9,471 nt of DNA from a bacterium UBP1_UBA4783. Its GTDB lineage: Bacteria; Krumholzibacteriota; Krumholzibacteriia; Krumholzibacteriales; Krumholzibacteriaceae. Position 1 is the stretch's first letter; each line of letters begins with the position of its first letter. The translations under genes and the position numbers were made by a program. The stretch spans positions 1-9,471 of the forward strand of contig DHHB01000079.1 of NCBI GenBank assembly GCA_002403075.1. The letters run 5' to 3'. This document shows, piece by piece, positions 1-4,967 of this stretch. The notes beneath the pieces are model-generated. The model was given only the letters and a program-made list of their open reading frames with translations. It had not been told where the DNA came from and made no database searches.

Positions 1-277
1 CGGCCTTGAGAATCCCGAAGATCGAGACGACCGCCTCGGGGGAGTTGTCGAGGAACACGACGACCCGGTCGCCGTACCCGACGCCCGACGATCGCAGCGC
101 CGAGGCGAGGCGATTCGCGCCCGCCTCGAGGTCGGCGTAGGAGAGACGCCTTCCGCCGGCGACGAGATATGTCTTGTCTGGATGTTTCGCGAAGGAGCGT
201 TCGAGGAATTCGTGGAGCAGCATGGCTTCCGGGGAGGGGGAAGCGGGATCCGCGATCGAGTCCCCCCGCCGTTTCAC
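1..277 (-). CDS. AMP-forming acyl ligase (ANL superfamily), N-terminal part only
   Basis: This is the first 92 codons of an acyl-CoA/acyl-ACP synthetase-type enzyme; the rest lies beyond the left edge. Such enzymes use ATP to make an acyl-adenylate and pass the acyl group to CoA or a carrier-protein thiol. The visible part has the family's usual opening: LLHEFLERS, then a short strand and LSYADLEAGANRLASALRSS, then GDRV and a hydrophobic stretch around NSPEAVVSIFGILKA. The ATP-binding P-loop and later motifs are outside the window. I chose GTG at 277 because it overlaps the carrier-protein stop as GTGA and has GGAAG 8 bases upstream. ATG at 223 would give the more typical N-terminus (MLLHEFLER), so an 18-residue shorter protein is possible. 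The family call is firm. That it loads the adjacent carrier protein is inference from the coupled arrangement. The acyl substrate cannot be read from this fragment. Confidence 0.85.
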   Translation of the reverse strand, partial: MKRRGDSIADPASPSPEAMLLHEFLERSFAKHPDKTYLVAGGRRLSYADLEAGANRLASALRSSGVGYGDRVVVFLDNSPEAVVSIFGILKA

Positions 278-522
278 CCGCCCGTCTTCCGCGAGATGTA
301 GCTCGAGAGCTTCGCGACCGAATCGAAGTTGTCCGGAATGAGCTCCTCGTCGCGGACGTCGATTTTGAATTCGTCTTGAATGAAGGCGACGAGCTCGAGG
401 ATCCCCGTGGAATCTATGATGCCCTTGTCCATGAAGGAGTCGTTGTCCGCGATGCCGGTCGAGCTCGAACCCGCGAGCACGGACTCGAGAATGAAACCGC
501 GGATCCTTTCCTTGGTTTCCAC
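274..522 (-). CDS. Stand-alone acyl carrier protein (phosphopantetheine-binding)
   Basis: An 82-residue carrier protein that would hold an acyl or aminoacyl group as a thioester on phosphopantetheine. The attachment site is Ser38 in GIIDSTGILELV, preceded by the family's usual D-x-SF-x-x-x-GIIDS run (residues 28-38) and followed by helix II and an acidic helix III around DEELIPDNFDSV (58-69). Length is normal for a discrete ACP. It resembles the DltC/polysaccharide-locus type rather than the fatty-acid type, whose site is usually DSLD. The start is GTG at 522, because AGGAGG lies 6 bases upstream; an open frame continues upstream to 564 but adds only an Arg-rich 14-residue leader with no ribosome site. 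Its stop overlaps the ligase start, so the two are probably made together and act as a pair. An acyl or alanyl transfer onto polysaccharide is plausible but not shown. Confidence 0.9.
   Translation of the reverse strand: METKERIRGFILESVLAGSSSTGIADNDSFMDKGIIDSTGILELVAFIQDEFKIDVRDEELIPDNFDSVAKLSSYISRKTGG
286..290 (-). promoter_or_regulatory. Ribosome binding site supporting the GTG start of the ligase
   Basis: On the minus strand GGAAG lies 8 bases before GTG at 277, inside the last codons of the carrier-protein gene. The same motif before ATG at 223 (GGAAGCC-ATG) leaves only 2 bases, which is too close. This favours the GTG start and translational coupling. Confidence 0.5.
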
Positions 523-528
523 GCGTAT

Positions 529-534
529 CCTCCT
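529..534 (-). promoter_or_regulatory. Strong Shine-Dalgarno site of the carrier-protein gene
   Basis: AGGAGG on the minus strand, 6 bases before GTG at 522. This is one of the best ribosome sites in the window and it fixes the internal GTG as the start rather than the open frame reaching back to 564. Confidence 0.8.
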
Positions 535-564
535 TTGCCGGGGCCGCGCCCCGCATTCGCGCAC

Positions 565-593
565 AATGTAGCAGAAAGCGAAAACGCTCTCAA
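565..593 (-). promoter_or_regulatory. Sigma-70-type promoter for the carrier protein-ligase pair
   Basis: On the minus strand TTGAGA (588-593) is separated by 17 bases from TACATT (565-570). A TG one base before the -10 gives an extended -10 (TGCTACATT). Transcription would begin near 558 and leave a leader of about 36 bases before GTG at 522. It lies downstream of a candidate sigma-54 promoter for the same genes, which suggests basal plus inducible expression. Confidence 0.55.
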
Positions 594-617
594 ATCAAAA
601 TCGAGCGCAGTCGCGCT
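594..617 (-). terminator. Short hairpin with T-rich tail, possible weak terminator of the PorV operon
   Basis: On the minus strand AGCGC-GACT-GCGCT forms a 5-bp GC-rich stem, followed by CGATTTTGATTT. It lies 49 bases past the stop of the PorV-like gene. The stem is short and the T-run is interrupted, so termination would be weak. The T-rich tail runs straight into the -35 box of the next promoter. It would also be the first structure in a transcript started from the sigma-54 site at 633-648. Confidence 0.3.
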
Positions 618-632
618 GGAATGGCGAATGCG

Positions 633-648
633 TGCAAGGGATGTGCCA
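633..648 (-). promoter_or_regulatory. Sigma-54 (RpoN) -24/-12 promoter upstream of the carrier-protein gene
   Basis: The minus strand reads TGGCACA-TCCC-TTGCA. Against the sigma-54 consensus TGGCACG-N4-TTGCW only the seventh base differs, and the essential GG-N10-GC spacing is exact. Transcription would start near 622, giving a leader of about 100 bases to GTG at 522. It lies in the non-coding gap just past the PorV-like stop (666), on the correct strand for the downstream pair. Confidence 0.6.
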
Positions 649-665
649 CCGCCGCGCCCGAGGGG

Positions 666-1607
666 CTACGGCAGAGAGAAATGCACCGCGATCCGGTGGA
701 AGTCGCCGAGGTCGCCGTACGGCGTGTAGGCGTAGTCGAGCTGCAGGCGCTCGAGGATCTTCACGCCGCCTCCGAGGGTAAGGCCGTCCCCCTCGCGGTA
801 CTCCCTGCCGCACCATCCGGCGCGGATGGAGAGCGTGCCGGAGAGAGTGAGCTCCGCGCCCGCGGCCGCGTAGAGGCTTTCGAACCGCGGCTTCACGATA
901 TCCGCCGCGATCCGCATCTCGGCGACCGCGGGAACGAGCGCGAACGCGGCGCTCGTTCCGCCTCGGATCGTCGTCGGGAGCGGCTCGTCGACGCCGTCGA
1001 AGCTCACGTCGGACCCGAGGTTCTGCACGGAAAGGCCGACCGCGATGCGCGGCGCCGGCCACGCGTAGAAGAGGCCGATGTCGGCCGCCGCGCCGCCCGC
1101 GGACCACTCCGCGAGCGTCTCGCGGAAGTACTTGGCGGTCACGCCCGCCGAGAGCCCCGGAAGCGGCGTGAAGGCGAGCGCGAGCGCCGCTTGATAGCTG
1201 TTGTTATCGAGCAGCTCCGTCGGGGCGCCGACGTCGTCGTATCCCTGTATCTCCGGTGCGTACCGGTACACGATGCCCGCGCCGACCGCGATGAGCCGAT
1301 TCGCGCGATGGTGGATCTCCGCATGCTCGAAGCGGGTGTCGAGTATCCACTCGGCGTGGGAAACGCCCATGCCGAAACGCTCGACGTTTCCGAGAAGGGC
1401 CGGGTTGACGATCCAGTTGAACGGGTCTCCCTCGAGAGCGGCGCCGGCTTCGCCCATGGCGGCCGACACCGGTCCGGCCGCGAGCCCGAGATACGCCGCG
1501 CCGGTCGCGCCCGGACCCTCGAACGCCGCCGCCGGGGCGGCGCCGAGGACGCAGAGGATCCACGCGACGGCGGCGCCGATGTTCGATTGTTTCATGCCGT
1601 GCTTCAT
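666..1607 (-). CDS. PorV/PorQ-family outer-membrane beta-barrel protein
   Basis: A 313-residue exported protein of the PorV/PorQ (UPF0164-like) family. Residues 1-28 form a signal peptide ending in APAAA; Cys19 is not in a lipobox. The family signature follows: a Gly/Ala-rich segment, AAMGEAGAALEGD (about 49-61) and NPALLG (68-73). The rest alternates amphipathic strands and turns, as in a beta barrel, and ends in a strand with HRIAVHFSL. In the type IX secretion system PorV binds the C-terminal domain of cargo and carries it to the attachment complex; PorQ-like members have related roles. The start ATG at 1607 has GAGG 6 bases upstream and lies 16 bases after the stop of the FN3/CTD gene, so the two form an operon. 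A role as shuttle for that protein is inferred from adjacency. Which subfamily it belongs to cannot be settled by eye. Confidence 0.8.
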   Translation of the reverse strand: MKHGMKQSNIGAAVAWILCVLGAAPAAAFEGPGATGAAYLGLAAGPVSAAMGEAGAALEGDPFNWIVNPALLGNVERFGMGVSHAEWILDTRFEHAEIHHRANRLIAVGAGIVYRYAPEIQGYDDVGAPTELLDNNSYQAALALAFTPLPGLSAGVTAKYFRETLAEWSAGGAAADIGLFYAWPAPRIAVGLSVQNLGSDVSFDGVDEPLPTTIRGGTSAAFALVPAVAEMRIAADIVKPRFESLYAAAGAELTLSGTLSIRAGWCGREYREGDGLTLGGGVKILERLQLDYAYTPYGDLGDFHRIAVHFSLP

Positions 1608-1623
1608 TGTCGACCTCGCCGAT

Positions 1624-2529
1624 CTAGCGGACGATCATGATCGGGCGTCTCTCGACGACTTTTCCCGACGCGTCTCTCACGACGGCGAAATAAACGCCGC
1701 TCATCACGGGGCTTCCCTGACGGTTCATGCCATCCCATGCCATGGACGTCTCGGCGCCGATCTTGGCGCTCCATACCTCGACGCCTTCGCCGCTCAAGAC
1801 GGCGATCGAGCCTCCCGCCGGGAGGTCCGCGAGGTTGAGCGCGCCGACCGACGGACGGTACGGCACGGGGTAGATGCTGAGGTGCGGGGCGGCGTGCGGC
1901 TGCTGAGGCTCGTCGAGGGTGTCGAGCGTGTCGACGGCCGAGATAAACATGTTATCGTTCGCGTCGTACGCGACGGCGCGCATGAAGTACGTTTCGGGCG
2001 CCGAGAGCCCTCCGAGGGGCGAGGCGTGGCTCGAGGCGTACCTCTGGTCCCAGACGCTCATCGAATCGAGCGTCTCGTCCCGGTCGTACTGGACGAAGCC
2101 GGTCGTCGGCACGGCGGTCGTCCAGCCGATGTCGTAGGTCGACTCTCCCGTCTTGATCTTTTGCGCGATGCGGCAGAGGTTGTCCATCGCCTCGCTCGCA
2201 TCCTGCGGTATGGTGAGCCCCGAGCACGTGTTCGAGAACATGCTCAGGACGCCGCTCGAGTTGCGCGCCTTGATTCGGTAGTAGTACATCGTGCCCTTGA
2301 GCACGGCCGCGTCGACGTAGAAAAGCGTCGAGCTGCCGACCGTGTCGAGGGGCGTGGGGTTCGGATCGGTTGGAGAGAGTGAACGGTATACGATGTAATG
2401 GGTTATGTCCGGTTCGACGCTGGGTTCCCAACTGACGAGGTAGCTCGTCGTTTCCTGCGCGGAGAGAGGGGTCGCGAGACCCGCGAGAAGCACGAGGATC
2501 GAAGCTGCAAGCGCACATCTGTTCGTCAT
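1624..2529 (-). CDS. Secreted FN3-domain protein with FlgD-like/type IX-style C-terminal domain
   Basis: A 301-residue exported protein. Residues 1-24 are a signal peptide (hydrophobic core ILVLLAGLA, cleavage after PLSA). Residues 29-106 look like a fibronectin type III domain (SWEPS...ITHYIVYRS...YYYRIKARNSSG). Residues 116-203 look like a second FN3-like domain of the IGWTTAVPTTGFVQYD type. Residues 217-301 form an FlgD-Ig/sorting-like domain: IYPVPYRP, LPAGGSIAVL, AWDGMNRQG and SGVYFAVVR, ending IMIVR. Similar C-terminal domains target proteins to the surface by type IX secretion in FCB bacteria. I chose ATG at 2529 because GGAG lies 9 bases upstream and the signal peptide starts there; ATG at 2544 adds five residues and lacks a ribosome site. 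It is followed by the PorV-like gene. No catalytic domain is visible; an adhesive or matrix role is a guess. Confidence 0.75.
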   Translation of the reverse strand: MTNRCALAASILVLLAGLATPLSAQETTSYLVSWEPSVEPDITHYIVYRSLSPTDPNPTPLDTVGSSTLFYVDAAVLKGTMYYYRIKARNSSGVLSMFSNTCSGLTIPQDASEAMDNLCRIAQKIKTGESTYDIGWTTAVPTTGFVQYDRDETLDSMSVWDQRYASSHASPLGGLSAPETYFMRAVAYDANDNMFISAVDTLDTLDEPQQPHAAPHLSIYPVPYRPSVGALNLADLPAGGSIAVLSGEGVEVWSAKIGAETSMAWDGMNRQGSPVMSGVYFAVVRDASGKVVERRPIMIVR

Positions 2530-2781
2530 GATCCTACTCTCCATAGTCTGTTGCGGTGCCCGATGTTGTCGTTTTCGTCTTCGTCCGCGCGGCGAAATCG
2601 TGCGCGGGCGATTGCAAAATGAAGCGCGCCGGCCGCTCTCCTTTCCCATGAATGCCGTGCCCGTGTCGTTGTCGCCCTTTCCCGTTGTGTCCATCGGTTG
2701 CCCGTTGCGCCGGATAGGTTCTACGAAGGCTGTGATGCCGGCGCCGGGCCCGTCGTTCCTCCGTATGCCGAATCCGGCAGG

Positions 2782-2798
2782 TGCAAGATGTCGGCCAT
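2782..2798 (-). promoter_or_regulatory. Weaker sigma-54 promoter candidate for the FN3/PorV operon
   Basis: The minus strand reads TGGCCGA-CATC-TTGCA. The -12 box is perfect and GG-N10-GC spacing is exact, but the three bases after TGGC do not match CACG. Transcription would start near 2771 with a leader of about 240 bases before ATG at 2529. It competes with the sigma-70-like site just upstream. Confidence 0.3.
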
Positions 2799-2821
2799 CC
2801 CGTCCGAGCGTCGTTCCGTGC

Positions 2822-2850
2822 AATATATGAAGCGGGGGACGGCTCCGCAA
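2822..2850 (-). promoter_or_regulatory. Sigma-70-like promoter candidate for the FN3/PorV operon
   Basis: On the minus strand TTGCGG (2845-2850), 17 bases, then TATATT (2822-2827). The -10 is good and the -35 is weak (only TTG matches). The start would fall near 2815, giving a leader of about 285 bases, which is long; this lowers confidence. Confidence 0.35.
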
Positions 2851-2999
2851 TCCGTCGATCGCCGGCGTGCGCCGTCCGTTCGGATAGCGATCGGGGAAAG
2901 TTCGCGCCGCGACGGGACAATTCGCCCCTGAGATTCTCAGTCGCGCTCTTGAAAATTCCGCTCGTCATGCGCGCTCGGGACGCGTAATGCACTCCTGTT

Positions 3000-3013
3000 C
3001 GAAATCGCTTTCG
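3000..3013. repeat. Inverted repeat, possible activator site
   Basis: CGAAA-TCGC-TTTCG, a perfect 5-base inverted repeat with a 4-base spacer. Its centre is about 140 bases upstream of the start predicted from the sigma-54 site at 3121-3137, a distance typical of enhancer-binding protein sites. A single copy was seen, so chance is a serious alternative. Confidence 0.3.
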
Positions 3014-3106
3014 CACGTTGTATCGCAGGAGCGTTTTTTCTGCAAGCATTGATTGAGGACGAAAGGAAGCGGAAAGGCGCGTCTATCCCCGCGCGGGCGC
3101 ACCGCG

Positions 3107-3118
3107 CAATATGTATTG
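3107..3118. repeat. Small AT-rich inverted repeat next to the sigma-54 promoter
   Basis: CAATA-TG-TATTG, five-base arms around two bases, ending 2 bases before the -24 box at 3121. The position would suit an operator or architectural-protein site, but short AT-rich repeats arise readily by chance. Confidence 0.25.
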
Positions 3119-3120
3119 AC

Positions 3121-3137
3121 CGGGCACGACTATTGCA
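3121..3137 (+). promoter_or_regulatory. Sigma-54 (RpoN) -24/-12 promoter of the beta-helix gene
   Basis: CGGGCACG-ACTA-TTGCA matches the sigma-54 consensus YTGGCACG-N4-TTGCW at every fixed position except one (G for T before GGC). The GG-N10-GC spacing is exact. Transcription would start at about 3148, leaving a 14-base leader that still contains the full GGAGG ribosome site (3151-3155) before ATG at 3162. An overlapping sigma-70 reading fits worse because its start would fall inside the ribosome site. Confidence 0.65.
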
Positions 3138-3161
3138 GATATATTCCGCGGGAGGTATCGC

Positions 3162-4967
3162 ATGAATCGCATCCGGGCATTGTTTGTTGCATTTATTGTC
3201 GTTACGGCGGCGACACCGCTTTCCGCCGCGACCTACTACCTGTCCCCGAACGGGGACGATTCGCGGACGGGGCTTTCGCCCGCGCTCGCATGGGCGACGC
3301 TTCAGCACGCGGAAGACGTTATGGTCGCCGGGGATACGCTGTTCATCATGGGCGGCACCTATACGGCGCCCCAGCAATTCATACGATACGGCGGCAGCGG
3401 AGGAGCGCCCGGTCGCCCGCTCGTTTTTAAGGCGTACGGCGACTCGAGGGCGATCTTCGAACGCAGCGGAGGCGCCGATCGACATTCGCGCCAGTTCTGG
3501 TATTTCGACGGCGGCGCGGATTACGTCACCATCGACGGATTCGGCCATCTCGCTCCGCACGACTCCCTCATGATCAAGCTCAACGGCCGCGAGGACGCCT
3601 CCTATCTCATCCGTTTCGTCGGCACGGCGACGAACCGGACAGTCTCCTGCAACATCAAGGGCGTCGAGGTCGACGGCAATTTCCCGACCCCGACGATGAT
3701 CGCCGCGGGCACGCCGGGCGGGCTCCTGCGCTACGGTGTCGGCTGGATATACGGCGATCGCGACACGCTTCTCAGTTGCTATATCCACGACATATATCAT
3801 CCGACGGGAGACCTTCCGCCGGGCGACGGAACGGATCGCGCCCAGGGAACCGGCGAAGCGGTGTTTCTCGAGAGCTGCAACAGGACCTATCTCGCGCGCA
3901 ATACGCTCGTCAATTCGAACCATGCCATCATTAGCGTGTTGCCGAACGGGTCCACCGCGCCGCCCTGCTTCGGCGTGAAGTTCGTGAACAACAAGGTCAG
4001 CAACAGCTGGGGCGGCGGCGTATATTTCATATGCAATAATTACAATCTGATTGAGGGCAACATCGTCATCCAGCCGACGACGTCCACGACCAAGACGAAA
4101 GGCCCACTGGGGGTTTGCGGCGAGCATCTCACCGCCCGCCGGAACGTGATCTACAACAGGGACAATCTCGGCGGCGTCGACATGAACGCGGCTCTCGGGC
4201 TCGGCATCGGACCGTACAACTGCGATTCGAGCCTCGTCTACAACAACACGATATTCGGCACGCGTGGCTATGACCTGCATCTGCTCGTGAACAACACGGG
4301 GGCCGCCGGCGGTTCGACGTCGCACGCGTGGGATACGAGGGTGGCCAACAACATCATGTACAAGGGCCGCGGGCGCATGCCCGACATCGGCTCCTCGACG
4401 AATCCGTATTACGCGGTCTTGAAGCTGTGGCTCTACGACGCGCTGCCCCAGTACAACTGGGTCAGTCCAGACGAGCGGGGCGTGCTTCCGTCGAGCACGC
4501 ATTTCGGCGGCAACAAGTTCTTCCACAACTGCATGCTCAAGGACAGCGTCGGCGCCGGCTACTATCGGACGATCGCGTACGCGGGATCGTCCGCGGAGGG
4601 CAATCCGTCGATCGGATGGAGCGTGAACGCGGCGCAAACCCTCGACAACGTGGCCTTCTTCGGCAACATCGAAGTCGATCCGCGGATCGCGAGCGAGCTC
4701 CCCGGCAGCGTCGGCGTGTTTTCCGACTGGTGGCATCTGCGGGATAACAGCCCGTGCATCGACGCGGGCGCCGTCGTCAACGATTACAACGGCGCGTACG
4801 TCGAAAACTACTACGCGGCGCGCGGGGAACCGGGCTACGGTTGGGGCAATCTGCCGTACATGGGGCCGGCGCCCGATATCGGGGCCCACGAGTTCACGGG
4901 GGAGAATCCGGCGCCGTTCTTCGGTCCGCGCCAGAACCGGGTTCAGCCGGTTCCGCCGCCTCGCTGA
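3162..4967 (+). CDS. Secreted right-handed beta-helix protein (pectate-lyase-like fold)
   Basis: A 601-residue exported protein. Residues 1-22 are a signal peptide (LFVAFIVVTAA core, cleavage after PLSA). Residues 24-75 match the DUF1565-like opening of many beta-helix proteins: YYLSPNGDDSRTG, then AWATLQHA and GDTLFIMGGTY. From about 160 to 440 there are repeated strand-turn units rich in Asn, such as YLARNTLVNSNHA, VKFVNNKVSN, LIEGNIVIQ, LTARRNVIYN, LVYNNTIFG and RVANNIMYK; these are parallel beta-helix rungs. NSPCIDAG (529-536) and DIGAHEF (572-578) resemble the closing pair of choice-of-anchor-Q-type domains, with an unusual Tyr/Gly-rich insert of about 35 residues between. A 23-residue Pro/Arg-rich tail ends the protein. 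ATG has GGAGG 6 bases upstream. The fold is shared by polysaccharide lyases, epimerases and adhesins; no catalytic residues can be assigned. Acting on the locus polymer is inference. Confidence 0.8.
   Translation: MNRIRALFVAFIVVTAATPLSAATYYLSPNGDDSRTGLSPALAWATLQHAEDVMVAGDTLFIMGGTYTAPQQFIRYGGSGGAPGRPLVFKAYGDSRAIFERSGGADRHSRQFWYFDGGADYVTIDGFGHLAPHDSLMIKLNGREDASYLIRFVGTATNRTVSCNIKGVEVDGNFPTPTMIAAGTPGGLLRYGVGWIYGDRDTLLSCYIHDIYHPTGDLPPGDGTDRAQGTGEAVFLESCNRTYLARNTLVNSNHAIISVLPNGSTAPPCFGVKFVNNKVSNSWGGGVYFICNNYNLIEGNIVIQPTTSTTKTKGPLGVCGEHLTARRNVIYNRDNLGGVDMNAALGLGIGPYNCDSSLVYNNTIFGTRGYDLHLLVNNTGAAGGSTSHAWDTRVANNIMYKGRGRMPDIGSSTNPYYAVLKLWLYDALPQYNWVSPDERGVLPSSTHFGGNKFFHNCMLKDSVGAGYYRTIAYAGSSAEGNPSIGWSVNAAQTLDNVAFFGNIEVDPRIASELPGSVGVFSDWWHLRDNSPCIDAGAVVNDYNGAYVENYYAARGEPGYGWGNLPYMGPAPDIGAHEFTGENPAPFFGPRQNRVQPVPPPR

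Larger units (their letters stand above)
2530..3161. other. 632-base divergent intergenic region with promoter signals, no gene seen
   Basis: It lies between the starts of the FN3/CTD gene (minus) and the beta-helix gene (plus). I find no convincing gene: several open frames exist in the GC-rich part, but none has a ribosome site, a domain or a signal peptide. It holds a strong sigma-54 site near the right end, a weaker sigma-54 match and a sigma-70-like match for the minus operon, and two small inverted repeats (3000-3013 and 3107-3118). The centre of 2738-2747 is a perfect 10-base palindrome, CCGGCGCCGG. The part from 2930 to 3160 is visibly more AT-rich than the flanking genes. The leader of the minus operon would be at least about 240 bases long; I recognise no known riboswitch in it. 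Confidence 0.7.

Noticed and set aside
621..2382. Plus-strand open frames opposite the PorV-like and FN3 genes
   Set aside because: Arg/Ala-rich translations without domains or ribosome sites; antisense shadows of signal-peptide proteins with recognisable domains.
2542..2544. ATG at 2544 as start of the FN3/CTD gene
   Set aside because: No ribosome site; it would put MESRI before the signal peptide. ATG at 2529 has GGAG upstream.
2640..2712. Resemblance of the minus-strand leader to a c-di-GMP-I riboswitch (GCGCAACGGGCAACCG, later CACGGGC)
   Set aside because: The invariant GGGCAAACC and GGGACGCAAAGCC segments and the closing GGUUACC are not matched; likely chance.
3116..3145. Sigma-70 promoter TTGACC-N18-TATATT before the beta-helix gene
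   Set aside because: The start would fall at about 3152, inside the GGAGG ribosome site. The overlapping sigma-54 reading fits better, though dual use cannot be excluded.
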